A DNA stretch of 64,000 nt from Cryobacterium sp. SO2 (GTDB lineage: Bacteria > Actinomycetota > Actinomycetes > Actinomycetales > Microbacteriaceae). The position numbers were made by a program, and so were the translations under genes. The stretch lies in the NCBI RefSeq assembly GCF_026151165.2, contig NZ_CP117849.1, positions 3,658,001-3,722,000 of the forward strand. Reading direction: 5' to 3'. Shown piece by piece: positions 34,701 through 41,379 of this stretch. A model generated the notes under the pieces. It saw nothing but the letters and a program-made list of their open reading frames with translations, was not told the DNA's origin and ran no database searches. Positions within the stretch are counted from its first letter, which is position 1, and each line of letters starts with the position of its first letter.

Positions 34701-34963
34701 TGGGCCTGGGCGTCGTGGCCATCGCGGTGCTGATCCTCGGCACGGTGCGACGACTGCAGGCCCCGTTCCTGATCGGGGCTGCCGTGCTGCTCGTGCATGC
34801 GCTCGCCCAGCTCTGGCCGTGGATCTCGGTGGCCTACCAGGTGGTGCCCTGGTGGCTGTGGCTCGGCGTCGGCGGCGTGCTGCTGATCGTGCTGGCCGCC
34901 CGCTACGAGCAGCGCATCCAGAACCTCAAGACCGTGGCGCTGCGCATCTCGGCCCTCCGCTAA
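28703..34963 (+). CDS. Giant zinc-ribbon polytopic membrane protein (SCO7613 C-terminal-like)
   Basis: 2086 residues from ATG 28703. An N-terminal zinc ribbon, Cys32-x2-Cys35-x8-Cys44-x2-Cys47, is followed by an Ala-rich coiled coil (about 75-145) and a short Pro/Ala linker. From residue 190 to the end are several dozen hydrophobic spans with almost no soluble loop. At least three, probably four, internal repeats of about 245-270 residues are visible: segments beginning near 31686, 32418, 33163 and 33976 share RPxL-LGG, then R(P/A)RW-AWPG and EAWLxPAALLL. This matches actinobacterial SCO7613-type proteins of unknown role; perhaps a membrane scaffold or polymer/lipid transporter. Preceded by TAGCCT about 30 bases upstream. 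It diverges from ptsH. Confidence 0.85.
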   Translation: MSPSSSIRDFAQYAGRFLWPRSTADLTDTTLCPACRTALTSVVCPACGLDLRHPAARDLLAASTDAATALDKRVQLIGQIRYEVAEAQASAQSMARRHAEEQVAAHAKAAEQAARAAEIQRQELAQRAAAHAEGQRAAALAAAAAAAQTRLALASAAPVSSTVAAPPLAPAADVPTGPAPHKRSSVQIVLLLVGVTLVSIAAIVFVTVAFIFTGLAFRAGVVAVLTLGTLITAALLRRKGLVATAEGIGALAVVLVLLDAWALRQLNLFGLGEGDGLLYWGAALSVCTVLFLGWHAASSLRVASVAGFAAAVPAAGLLAAGIAADAAPITRVFVAGAAAAAGALLHRFTLPGSAGMWPSLNRRAERGALLTIAGLALLTAASLAGVVVPGTDWAPLLSFGVVAVLAAAHALTVLSRPRPGIASRVAAHTFVALAALAGVLGVLVSTGRSDTLTLVVAVPLPVAVLIALGFEWAWRRTPVGAVRWTILTGGLTAVVLMGLLGIVVAVAAAAPLVQALIGASTDPIARPVSESVAALVTLAGVAVLVAVIWRVGGVLAARRHVLVWFGVVLVLLAVPFTQWLWLILPLYLLLGAVALAAVILARSARPQLGPFRPQLLTLFALAEALGYALGWSDSSSWWLGSLSAVLALVIVRLLLNRDSAAGGRGALLSGAVVLTLIGVAVAPRALTLAAPPTDAVLRVHVLIALAVATGVLALFVAQSRVGGLVPLERRWLFWTLLAPTLYVVAAPTGRLLEALPSAERTTVALLAPAAGILATALVAVAALLWTLLPSPQPDRAPLRWERLTGALLVAPALLALAVNLVLVTDAPATVSVLAAPTAALLTAALALALRVTGRASRVGLGLEIGAAVVLGSAFGRLDLNDLGWLVLLLTGVAVLLTAVDADGLFASGSWRRHLGWISLGLATAGLWWGLGASGTTPLEAYVLPVAGTVLAVAALLWRYGTVDRAVRASPGAALLTAAGLSLALLPLAVTGQTGSVVRPILVAAASAVLLLGATLVRWTSPRWVFLAAAGLAGAAGLLTTGVARSLTVLSAGGPAGPVLEAWLLPATAILIAAALLLVRQDHAESRSARHRTSLVLLLVALTTLMTLEAPAFDTTGLGAGRAIGLVLLLGALHVLALRLPRVPLGRVTAWWSAGLAGVAVVAALAVGAVDPFEAVVVPLGLALVAGQLLLNRPWSPGAGRSAAAAHYWIGASLALALLPSATVAAGPGATTLGVAGLTDDAVRQLVTLALGGVLALIGARLVGRPRWTLVAWPGVLVGAAAVLVTAAGRILPLLGADPAGPDWRLEAWLAPAALLLVVTGGLVIRAIPATPGTSTDAGTSVPRGVGYGLVLLALLGVLGTETAALSYPPYAIGRVLGLIALFAALHVVLRWFDRSRAGGLLAWFTIAAGALALVAGLGRDLVSPIELGTVTLGVSLVAGQLIAARMLGRTPAAGSPASAAGPALPAWLGVGLAVAVLPSVVEGWTGDLLRPILTLVAGGLLGVGGALLAPRPRWSALVWPGITVGAAALVLTAAGRIQTLLAETPAGPDWCLEVWLLPAALLLIAVGALVIAASPISSPRTAPVPTGTGLTAAPEAWPGEPRRALGYGLVLLALFGILAAETAALAYPSYAEGRMIGLIALFTVLHVVVRWFDRSAAGAVLAWCTIAAGLLAVLLGRRLGLPGPLEIGTVPLGLALVAGQLIAIGLLGGAVRPGAGSGSAVAPASSRLVGQVWLAIGLAVAVLPSVLEGADGAGGAQGALLRPVLGLCVGGALGILGALMLTRARWNVLAWPACLVGILAVLLTGALQIVPLYAGPTGPSGELEAWLIPAALLLVATGAGLVWTTWVSASAAGAPTGPDRAVWAGYGLVIVALAGVVLAELPALDWAPLATIRVVLVVWLFSALYLGLFWADESRLGRIVAWVAIGGAAVMVVAGWAHDVPDPVEIVSVPLALALLASGLLQLDRIPAARSWITLAPGLLVLLLPSLVLDLTSSPIWRVVGLGVVAIAVLILGTVRRLQAPFLIGAAVLLVHALAQLWPWISVAYQVVPWWLWLGVGGVLLIVLAARYEQRIQNLKTVALRISALR

Positions 34964-35008
34964 CCCCGCAGCGAGGGTCGGCTGCGCGGCCGGCGGCCTC
35001 GGACCGGC

Positions 35009-35668
35009 GTGGAACGATGGGATGTGCCCGATTCCGCCGCCCCCGACGTCCTCCGCACGGCACGGCTGCGGCTGGACCCGCTCGCCCCGGCTGACCTCGC
35101 GGCCGTGCACGCCATCTACGCCGACCCCGTCACCTGGCGGCACCTGCCGGCGGGCCGGCACACGACGCTCGCCCAGACCGAGCGGATGCTCGACGAGAGC
35201 GAGCAGAGCTGGTCGGCATCCGGGCTGGGCCGCTGGGCGATCCGGCTGCGGGCGCCTGTGCCGGGAGTGGGGCTAGCCGCCGGCGCCCTGATCGGGGTGG
35301 CGTCGGCGACGCTGACGGACTGCGGAGCGCGCAACGTCGGCTACCGGCTCACTCCCGCCAGCTGGGGAGTCGGGCTGGCCACCGAGGCCGCCACGGCGGT
35401 GCTCGCCGTCGCCCAAACCTCCGATTACCCGGTCACCGCGCGGGCGCTCGCGAGCAACCCGGCGTCGGTGCGGGTGCTCGAGCGAATCGGCCTCACCCGC
35501 GTGTGGAGCGGGCGAGGGCTGCCCGGGGCCACGATTGCGCCGGTATCCGGAGACGCCGGGGCCACGCCCGCGCCGGGGCATCCGGACAGCACCGCGCTCG
35601 AGCGGGTGATCTTCGCCGATCGCCCCCTCGCGCCCGAGCTGCTGGCCGCCATCATCCGTCTCGGCTGA
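35009..35668 (+). CDS. GNAT acetyltransferase, RimJ/RimL type
   Basis: 219 residues. RTARLRLDPLAPADLAAVHAI at the start and GYRLTPASWGVGLATEAATAV (acetyl-CoA pyrophosphate loop, about 112-132), then NPASVRVLERIG, are typical of the RimJ/RimL class that acetylates protein N termini or small amines. A 30-residue Pro/Gly insertion lies near 170-195. Start could be GTG 35009 or 35024. Single gene; converges on the SHOCT gene. Confidence 0.87.
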   Translation: MERWDVPDSAAPDVLRTARLRLDPLAPADLAAVHAIYADPVTWRHLPAGRHTTLAQTERMLDESEQSWSASGLGRWAIRLRAPVPGVGLAAGALIGVASATLTDCGARNVGYRLTPASWGVGLATEAATAVLAVAQTSDYPVTARALASNPASVRVLERIGLTRVWSGRGLPGATIAPVSGDAGATPAPGHPDSTALERVIFADRPLAPELLAAIIRLG

Positions 35669-35689
35669 CGGCACTGACGGAGCGCCCGG

Positions 35690-35923
35690 TCAGAGGTGCT
35701 CGCCGAGCTCGGTCACCTGTTCCCGGTACTGCTCGGTGGTGAGCTCGCCGCGCGCGTAACGCTCATCCAGGATGCGCCGGGCGTCACTGCGACGCGGGCC
35801 CGCCTGGTCTTCGCCGCCGCGGAACACGCGCACCGCCCACACGATGAGCACCACGACAGCGGCCAGCGACAGCAGCCCGTACAACCAGAGCCAGCCCGGA
35901 TTCATGCCGTATCCCCACATCAT
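35690..35923 (-). CDS. Small SHOCT-domain membrane protein
   Basis: 77 residues. One membrane span (LWLYGLLSLAAVVVLIVWAV) near the N terminus, then a SHOCT motif ARRILDERYARGELTTEQYREQ. The N terminus MMWGYGMNPGW is Met-rich. The gene shares its upstream region and a CsoR-like box with the copper ATPase, so copper-controlled co-expression and perhaps a role as a small copper-handling or assembly partner is inferred. Confidence 0.85.
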   Translation of the reverse strand: MMWGYGMNPGWLWLYGLLSLAAVVVLIVWAVRVFRGGEDQAGPRRSDARRILDERYARGELTTEQYREQVTELGEHL

Positions 35924-35945
35924 CGCCGGTCGCCTCTCTCATCGT

Positions 35946-36012
35946 GACCCCTAGGGGGTCTGCTGTCTCCACGGTAGTCCCGATTCCGGAATCGGTACCC
36001 CTAGGGGGTATA
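35946..36012. promoter_or_regulatory. Two CsoR-like operators flanking a 16-bp perfect palindrome
   Basis: GACCCCTAGGGGGTC (35946-35960) and GGTACCCCTAGGGGGTATA (35994-36012) are CCCC/GGGG dyads like the operators of copper sensor CsoR. Between them CCGATTCCGGAATCGG (35980-35995) is a perfect palindrome. The right box runs into a TATAAG -10 (36009-36014) eight bases before the copB ATG; the left lies 22 bases from the SHOCT start. Confidence 0.78.
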
Positions 36013-36022
36013 AGGTGGGGGT

Positions 36023-38185
36023 ATGGCTTCCTCAGAGCACGATGTCCAGCACGACGAGATGAACCAGCACGGCATGCAGCACGGCGGTATGGACCACGGC
36101 GGCATGGACCACGCGGCGGCGGGCCACGGCGGCATGGACCACGCGGCGGCGGGCCACGGCGCCATGGACCACTCCGCGATGGGCCACTCCGGCCACGGCG
36201 ACCACGTCGGCCAGTTCCGCCGGCTGTTCTGGCTGATGCTGGTGCTGGCCGTGCCGGTGGTGGCATTCAGCGGCATGTTCGCCGGCCTGCTGGGCTACTC
36301 CCTGCCCGACGCCGCCTGGGCGGCCTGGATCTCGCCGCTGCTGGGTACCGTGATGTACGTCTGGGGCGGCCGCCCGTTCCTCACCGGCGCGGTGGGCGAG
36401 CTCAAGACCCGCTCCCCCGGCATGATGCTGCTGATCGCCCTGGCGATCACCGTCGCCTTCCTGTCTTCCTGGGGCGCGAGCCTGGGCATCCTCAGCATGG
36501 AGCTCGACTTCTGGTGGGAGCTTGCCCTGCTCATCGTGATCATGCTGCTCGGTCATTGGATCGAGATGCGGTCGCTGGCGCAGTCGTCGTCGGCGCTCGA
36601 GTCGCTGGCGGCGCTGCTGCCCGATACCGCCGAGCGGGTGGATGCCAGCGAGGTCACGATCGTCGCTCCCGCCGACCTGCACACCGGCGACCTCGTGATC
36701 GTGCGACCGGGCGGCCGGATCCCCGCCGACGGTCAGGTCACCGAGGGCACGGCAGACGTGGACGAGTCGATGATCACGGGCGAGTCCCGGCCGGTGAGCC
36801 GGGGGCCGGGCGACCAGGTGGTGGCCGGCACCGTCGCCACCGACACGGCGCTGCGGATGCGGGTGACCGCCGTCGGCGACGACACCGCGCTGGCGGGCAT
36901 CCGCCGGCTCGTGGCCGAGGCGCAGGGCTCGTCGTCGCGGGCGCAGCGACTCGCCGACAGGGCCGCGGGGTGGCTGTTCTGGTTCGCGCTCGGGGTGGGC
37001 GTGCTCACGGCGATCGCCTGGACGCTGCTGGGCAGCCCGGAGGACGCCGTCGTGCGCACCATCACGGTGCTCGTCATCGCCTGCCCGCACGCCCTGGGCC
37101 TGGCGATTCCGCTGGTGGTGGCGATCAGCACCGAACGCGCCGCGCGCGGCGGGGTGCTCGTGACCGACCGGCTCGCGCTGGAGAGCATGCGCACCATCGA
37201 CACCGTGCTCTTCGACAAGACCGGCACTCTCACCCGCGGCGAACCCGTGCTGAGCCACGTGCACGCCGCCGCCGGGCACACCGAGGCCGAGGTGCTCGCG
37301 CTGGCCGCCGCCGTTGAAGCCGACAGCGAGCATCCGCTGGCCAGGGCCATTCTCATGGCGGCCCGCACCCGCGCCGTGACCGTGCCGGCGGCCACGGGGT
37401 TTCAGGCGGCCACGGCCGTGGGCGTGACCGCCACCGTCGACAACCACGAGGTCGCCGTGGGCGGGCCGAGCCTGCTCGGCAGCCACGCTGCCCGGCCGCT
37501 CGAGATCAGCGAGACCTGGGCGGCCGAGGGCGCCATCGTGCTGCACGTGCTGCAGGACGGCCGGGTGATCGGGGCTCTGGGCCTCGCCGACGAGGTGCGC
37601 CCGGAGTCGCGCGAGGCCGTGGACGCCCTGCACGCACTGGGTGTGACCGTGGTGATGATCACCGGCGACGCCGAGGCCGTTGCGCACTCGGTGGCCGCCC
37701 AGCTCGGCATCGACAGGGTCTTCGCCGGCGTGCACCCCGCCCGCAAGGCCGAGGCCGTGTCGGCCCTTCAAGCCGAGGGCCACCGGGTGGCCATGGTGGG
37801 CGACGGCGTCAATGACGCCCCGGCCCTGGCCCAGGCCGATGTGGGTATCGCGATCGGCGCCGGCACGGATGTGGCGATCGCCTCCGCCGGGGTGATCCTG
37901 GCCAGCGACGACCCACGTTCGGTGCTCTCGGTGATCGAACTCTCGCGCGCCGGCTACCGCAAGATGACCCAGAACCTCTGGTGGGCCGCCGGGTATAACC
38001 TGCTCGCCGTGCCGCTGGCCGCGGGGGTGCTCGCGCCGATCGGTTTCGTACTGCCGATGGAGGTGGGCGCGCTGCTGATGAGCGCGTCCACCGTTGTCGT
38101 GGCCGTGAACGCGCAGCTGCTGCGCCGCCTCGACCTGCGGCCGGAGGTGAGCTGCGCCCGGGTTCTGGGCGCCGGCGCCCGGTAG
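36023..38185 (+). CDS. copB: Copper-translocating P1B-type ATPase, CopB class
   Basis: 720 residues. The N-terminal 60 residues are Met/His-rich (MDHGGMDHAAAGHGGMDH) and encoded in part by a 30-bp direct repeat; this replaces the usual CxxC domains. P-type core: TGES loop near 252, Cys354-Pro-His (ACPHALGLA) in span 6, which marks the CPH/P1B-3 class, phosphorylated Asp398 in DKTGT, HP (SEHPLA), then GDGVNDAPALAQADVG. The class exports copper, either Cu(I) or Cu(II). Controlled by the CsoR-like boxes upstream. No csoR or copA in the window. Relevant given the copper enzymes NirK and FGE. Confidence 0.95.
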   Translation: MASSEHDVQHDEMNQHGMQHGGMDHGGMDHAAAGHGGMDHAAAGHGAMDHSAMGHSGHGDHVGQFRRLFWLMLVLAVPVVAFSGMFAGLLGYSLPDAAWAAWISPLLGTVMYVWGGRPFLTGAVGELKTRSPGMMLLIALAITVAFLSSWGASLGILSMELDFWWELALLIVIMLLGHWIEMRSLAQSSSALESLAALLPDTAERVDASEVTIVAPADLHTGDLVIVRPGGRIPADGQVTEGTADVDESMITGESRPVSRGPGDQVVAGTVATDTALRMRVTAVGDDTALAGIRRLVAEAQGSSSRAQRLADRAAGWLFWFALGVGVLTAIAWTLLGSPEDAVVRTITVLVIACPHALGLAIPLVVAISTERAARGGVLVTDRLALESMRTIDTVLFDKTGTLTRGEPVLSHVHAAAGHTEAEVLALAAAVEADSEHPLARAILMAARTRAVTVPAATGFQAATAVGVTATVDNHEVAVGGPSLLGSHAARPLEISETWAAEGAIVLHVLQDGRVIGALGLADEVRPESREAVDALHALGVTVVMITGDAEAVAHSVAAQLGIDRVFAGVHPARKAEAVSALQAEGHRVAMVGDGVNDAPALAQADVGIAIGAGTDVAIASAGVILASDDPRSVLSVIELSRAGYRKMTQNLWWAAGYNLLAVPLAAGVLAPIGFVLPMEVGALLMSASTVVVAVNAQLLRRLDLRPEVSCARVLGAGAR
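36098..36157 (+). repeat. Perfect 30-bp tandem duplication in copB metal-binding region
   Basis: Units 36098-36127 and 36128-36157 are identical; each encodes GGMDHAAAGH. Flanking degenerate GGMDH units suggest growth by slippage. Confidence 0.9.
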
Positions 38186-38291
38186 GGATCTGGCATTCAG
38201 CCCCCGCCCGGGGTCTTCTCCCCTGGGCGTGGTGGCCGCTAGTGTCTGACCAACACCCAACAGGCACCACCTCGAGACGAGGACCCCTCCA

Positions 38292-39131
38292 GTGATCCCT
38301 GCGCCAGCGGCCGAGACCCTCACCCCCGCACTGCCGGGCGCCGCGCAGCCGGTGCGGTTCACCGGCATCCTGCGCGGCGAGTGGATCAAGCTGCGCTCGC
38401 TGCGGTCGACGGCCTGGACCGTCGTGATCATCGTCGTGGTGCAACTCGCGTTCGCCATCCTGATGGCGCTCACCATGACGGAGCCGGCCGACGGCACCGC
38501 CACCCGGGACGCGGCGACCAATGTCGCGGTGATCTCCGCGACCCTCGGCCTGGTGGCCGCGCAGCTCGCGATCGCCGTGCAGGGGGTGCTGCTCACCGGC
38601 GGCGAATACTCGACCGGCCAGATCCGCTCGACGCTCACCGCCGTGCCCACCCGGTTGCCGGTGCTCTGGGCCAAGGCGATCGTGTTCTTCGTGCTCACCT
38701 TCACCGTGGGCTTCGCGGCGATCCTGATCGCCTACCTGGCTGCGCTCCCGATCCTGTCCGGGGTCGGCATCCGTCCCGACGCCGGCGATCCCACTCTCTG
38801 GCTGCGGATGGCCGGCGGCGCACTCTACCTCGCGCTGACCGGGGTGATCGCGATGGCAATCGGTGCCATCACCCGGTCGGTGCCCGGCGGCCTCGCGGCG
38901 ACGCTGGGGCTGATCCTCGTGCTCCCCTCCGTGCTGCAGCTCATTCCGGCCGAGTGGGCGACCGACCTGATGAGCTGGCTGCCGGGCGTGGCCGGCCAGG
39001 AGCTGTTCTTCTGGGGTAACAGCGTGCTCGCCAGCCCGTTCGAACCGTGGCAGGCGCTGCTCGTAATGCTCGGAGCCGTTGGCGTGGTGGTGGCCGGGGC
39101 CGCTGTTCAGCTCGTGCGCCGGGACGCCTGA
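38292..39131 (+). CDS. ABC-2 type transporter permease, without adjacent ATPase
   Basis: 279 residues with six hydrophobic spans and the ABC-2/NatB-like pattern, including EWIKLRSLRSTAWT before span 1 and LLTGGEYSTGQIRSTLTAVPTR after span 2. Members form lipid, drug or polymer exporters with a cytosolic ATPase, which is normally next door; none is here. Start GTG 38292 with GACGAGGA seven bases upstream and a TAGTGT -10 near 38237. Could pair with an ATPase elsewhere. Confidence 0.85.
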   Translation: MIPAPAAETLTPALPGAAQPVRFTGILRGEWIKLRSLRSTAWTVVIIVVVQLAFAILMALTMTEPADGTATRDAATNVAVISATLGLVAAQLAIAVQGVLLTGGEYSTGQIRSTLTAVPTRLPVLWAKAIVFFVLTFTVGFAAILIAYLAALPILSGVGIRPDAGDPTLWLRMAGGALYLALTGVIAMAIGAITRSVPGGLAATLGLILVLPSVLQLIPAEWATDLMSWLPGVAGQELFFWGNSVLASPFEPWQALLVMLGAVGVVVAGAAVQLVRRDA

Positions 39132-39188
39132 GCCCAACTACCCCCAGAAAGGGACCCAACGGTCACTCAACACGACTAGCCTCCATGG

Positions 39189-39773
39189 ATGGTCGAAATA
39201 CGCACGCGCGCCCTGCCCCGCGAGGTGGGACTGCATCACCCCGTCGCGGACGACTGGGCCGGGTTGCGTGATATCCGCCTCCGGTCGATCGCGAACTTCC
39301 CGCTGGGCTTCTTCGAATCCTTCGCCGCCGCCCTCGCCCTCACCGAAGCGGACTGGCGTGAGCGCGGTGCCCGGAACGCCGAGCCGACCAGTTTCCAGGT
39401 GGTCGCCCGCACCCCCCTCGAACAGCAGTGGGTGGGCACCATGGCCGCCTTCCTCTCAACCGGACCGCCACAGTACGATCTCAACAGGCCCGCCACCATC
39501 ACCGGCCCGGTGCGGGCGAACCTCGTCGGCGTCTGGGTCGATCCCAGCTTTCGCGGTCGCACCGGCGTCGCCGCGCGGTTGCTGGGTGCGGTCTGCGCCT
39601 GGGTCACCGAGGAGCAGCACCTCGACAGGCTGTACCTGCACGTGCACGAGAGCAATCACCGCGCCATCCGCTTCTACGAGAAGAACGGGGCCGCGGCCAC
39701 CGGCGAGTACATCAACGACCCGCGCCGCGCCTCGGAGCGGCACGTCGAGATGGTGCTCAGCACGGCTCGCTGA
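39189..39773 (+). CDS. GNAT family N-acetyltransferase
   Basis: 194 residues. The acetyl-CoA-binding stretch is VGVWVDPSFRGRTGVAARLL (about 115-134), followed by LYLHVHESNHRAIRFYEKNG, typical of GNATs with unknown amine substrate. The ATG stands six bases after TAGCCT (39177-39182) and has no ribosome site, so leaderless. The stop is one base before the next start, giving an operon with the M50 protease gene. Confidence 0.9.
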   Translation: MVEIRTRALPREVGLHHPVADDWAGLRDIRLRSIANFPLGFFESFAAALALTEADWRERGARNAEPTSFQVVARTPLEQQWVGTMAAFLSTGPPQYDLNRPATITGPVRANLVGVWVDPSFRGRTGVAARLLGAVCAWVTEEQHLDRLYLHVHESNHRAIRFYEKNGAAATGEYINDPRRASERHVEMVLSTAR

Positions 39774-39774
39774 C

Positions 39775-40482
39775 ATGGACCTGATCCTCGAATTCTGGAC
39801 CCGCGTCTCTGCGGTCAACGCCCCGCCGCCGCTGCTGACAGTGTGGCTGACCATCGCCGCTGCCGCCCTGCTGGTGCTCGTTCCGCCGGTCTGGAGACTA
39901 ACCAGGCACGGCATCACGATCGTGCACGAGGGCGGGCACGGGCTCGTCGCGGCGCTGGGCGGCCGTCGGCTGCAGGGCATCCGGCTGCACTCTGACACCT
40001 CGGGCCTCACCGTGAGCCGCGGCAAACCACGCGGGCCGGGCATGGTGCTCACACTGCTCGCCGGCTATACGGCGCCGGCCCTGCTCGGGCTCGGGGCGGC
40101 GTGGATGCTCAGCCGCGGCCACGATGTCGGCCTGCTCTGGGCGCTGCTCGCGGCGCTCGCGCTGCTGCTCGTGCAGATCCGCAACTGGTTCGGGCTCTGG
40201 TCGGTGGCCGTCACCGGGGCGCTGGTCTTCGGCGTGACCTGGTTCGGCTCCCCCGCCGTGCAGGGCATCTTCGCGCTGCTGGTCACGGCGTTCCTGCTTC
40301 TCGGGGCGCTCCGCACCGTCGTCGAGCTGCAGGTCACTCGGTCGCGCCGCGGTGGCACCGCCTCCGACGCCGACCAGCTCGCCCGGCTCAGCCACCTGCC
40401 CGGATTGCTCTGGGTGGTCGTCTTCTCCGCGGTGGCCGGAGCCTGCCTGGTGGGAGCAGCGCGCCTGCTCGGCCTGGTCTAG
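39775..40482 (+). CDS. M50-type membrane metalloprotease-like protein
   Basis: 235 residues. A span near residue 25-43, then zinc motif HEGGHG (His-Glu-x-x-His) followed by further spans; this is the M50B-like layout of small actinobacterial site-2-protease relatives. Usual S2P has a second Asp motif (LDG or NPDG); here no clear copy is seen, so catalytic competence is uncertain. ATG 39775 is one base after the GNAT stop. Confidence 0.8.
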   Translation: MDLILEFWTRVSAVNAPPPLLTVWLTIAAAALLVLVPPVWRLTRHGITIVHEGGHGLVAALGGRRLQGIRLHSDTSGLTVSRGKPRGPGMVLTLLAGYTAPALLGLGAAWMLSRGHDVGLLWALLAALALLLVQIRNWFGLWSVAVTGALVFGVTWFGSPAVQGIFALLVTAFLLLGALRTVVELQVTRSRRGGTASDADQLARLSHLPGLLWVVVFSAVAGACLVGAARLLGLV

Positions 40483-40515
40483 CGGCGCACCTCGGCGCTG
40501 GGCAACCGTGGCGAA

Positions 40516-41286
40516 CTAGAAGACGGCCACTCCGAGCAGGGTGCCGACCAGCCAGGTCACGGCGAGCGCGGCCGCGCCGCCGGTGACCACGCGCACGGTG
40601 GCGCGCAGGATGCGGCTGCCACCCAACCGCGCACCGAGCGCGCCCGTGAGGGCCAGCGCCACGAGCACGGCCAGGAAGGTGACCGGCACCCGGACGGCCT
40701 CCGGCGGCAACAGGATCGCCAGCACCGGCAGGATGGCGCCGAGGAGGAACGCCAGCGCAGAGGCCCCGGCGGCGTGCCACGGGTTGGCCACCTCTTCTTC
40801 GGTGATGTTCAGCTCGAGGGAGAGGTGCGCCTTGAGGGCATCCTTCTCGGTGAGTTCCACGGCCACCTGGCGGGCGGTGGCCGGCGCCAGACCACGCGCC
40901 TCGTAGAGCCCGGTGAGCACGTCGAGTTCGCCGGCCGGGTCGTCCCGCAGCTCGCGCTTCTGCTTCTCGATCATGGCGCGCTGGCTGTCGCTCTGGCTGC
41001 TCACCGAGACGTACTCGCCGAGCGCCATGGAGATCGCACCGCCGACGAGGCCGGCCGCTCCGGCGGCGACGATGGCCGGGGTGGATCCGCCGGCGCCGGC
41101 GACGCCGACCACGATGGCCGCAACGGAGACGATGCCGTCGTTGGCGCCGAGCACCCCGGCCCGCAGCCAGTTGAGCCGGGTCGCCAGGCTGGTCGAGAGC
41201 GCCGTGGGCGCGATCGCGGAGTGGGTGGCGGCATCCGCCGGGAGGGTCACGGCGGGACCGAAGAAGGGGGTCGAGAGGATGGCCAT
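40516..41286 (-). CDS. VIT family iron/manganese transporter
   Basis: 256 residues of the CCC1/VIT1 family: span 1 LNWLRAGVLGANDGIVSVAAIVVGVAG, then ISMALGEYVSVSSQSDSQ, a cytosolic metal-binding helix with many Glu (ELTEKDALKAHLSLELNITEEE, given in outline) and three later spans. These proteins move Fe(II) or Mn(II) out of the cytosol. Leaderless ATG with TATGGT six bases before it. Two iron boxes 32 bases apart lie upstream, so DtxR/IdeR-type control is expected. Confidence 0.93.
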   Translation of the reverse strand: MAILSTPFFGPAVTLPADAATHSAIAPTALSTSLATRLNWLRAGVLGANDGIVSVAAIVVGVAGAGGSTPAIVAAGAAGLVGGAISMALGEYVSVSSQSDSQRAMIEKQKRELRDDPAGELDVLTGLYEARGLAPATARQVAVELTEKDALKAHLSLELNITEEEVANPWHAAGASALAFLLGAILPVLAILLPPEAVRVPVTFLAVLVALALTGALGARLGGSRILRATVRVVTGGAAALAVTWLVGTLLGVAVF

Positions 41287-41322
41287 AGAGTCACCATAGG
41301 CACCTCTCGCGGCGTCCGCCAG

Positions 41323-41373
41323 CGTGGAAAGCCTTGCCTAATCCCCTGGTCAGAGCAGGGAAGGCTTACCTAA
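41323..41373 (-). promoter_or_regulatory. Tandem DtxR/IdeR-like iron boxes upstream of the VIT gene
   Basis: Minus strand: TTAGGTAAGCCTTCCCTGC (41373-41355, 13 of 19 matches to TTAGGTTAGGCTAACCTAA) and TTAGGCAAGGCTTTCCACG (41341-41323, 12 of 19). With a leaderless +1 at 41286 the centres are about -46 and -78. Upstream tandem boxes of this kind activate ferritin genes in mycobacteria, which would fit a metal-detoxifying transporter. Confidence 0.6.
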
Positions 41374-41379
41374 TCTGCC

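Noticed and set aside
36032..38704. An 890-residue minus-strand frame
   Set aside because: Antisense to copB and the ABC-2 permease; His/Gly-rich content reflects the complement of those genes.
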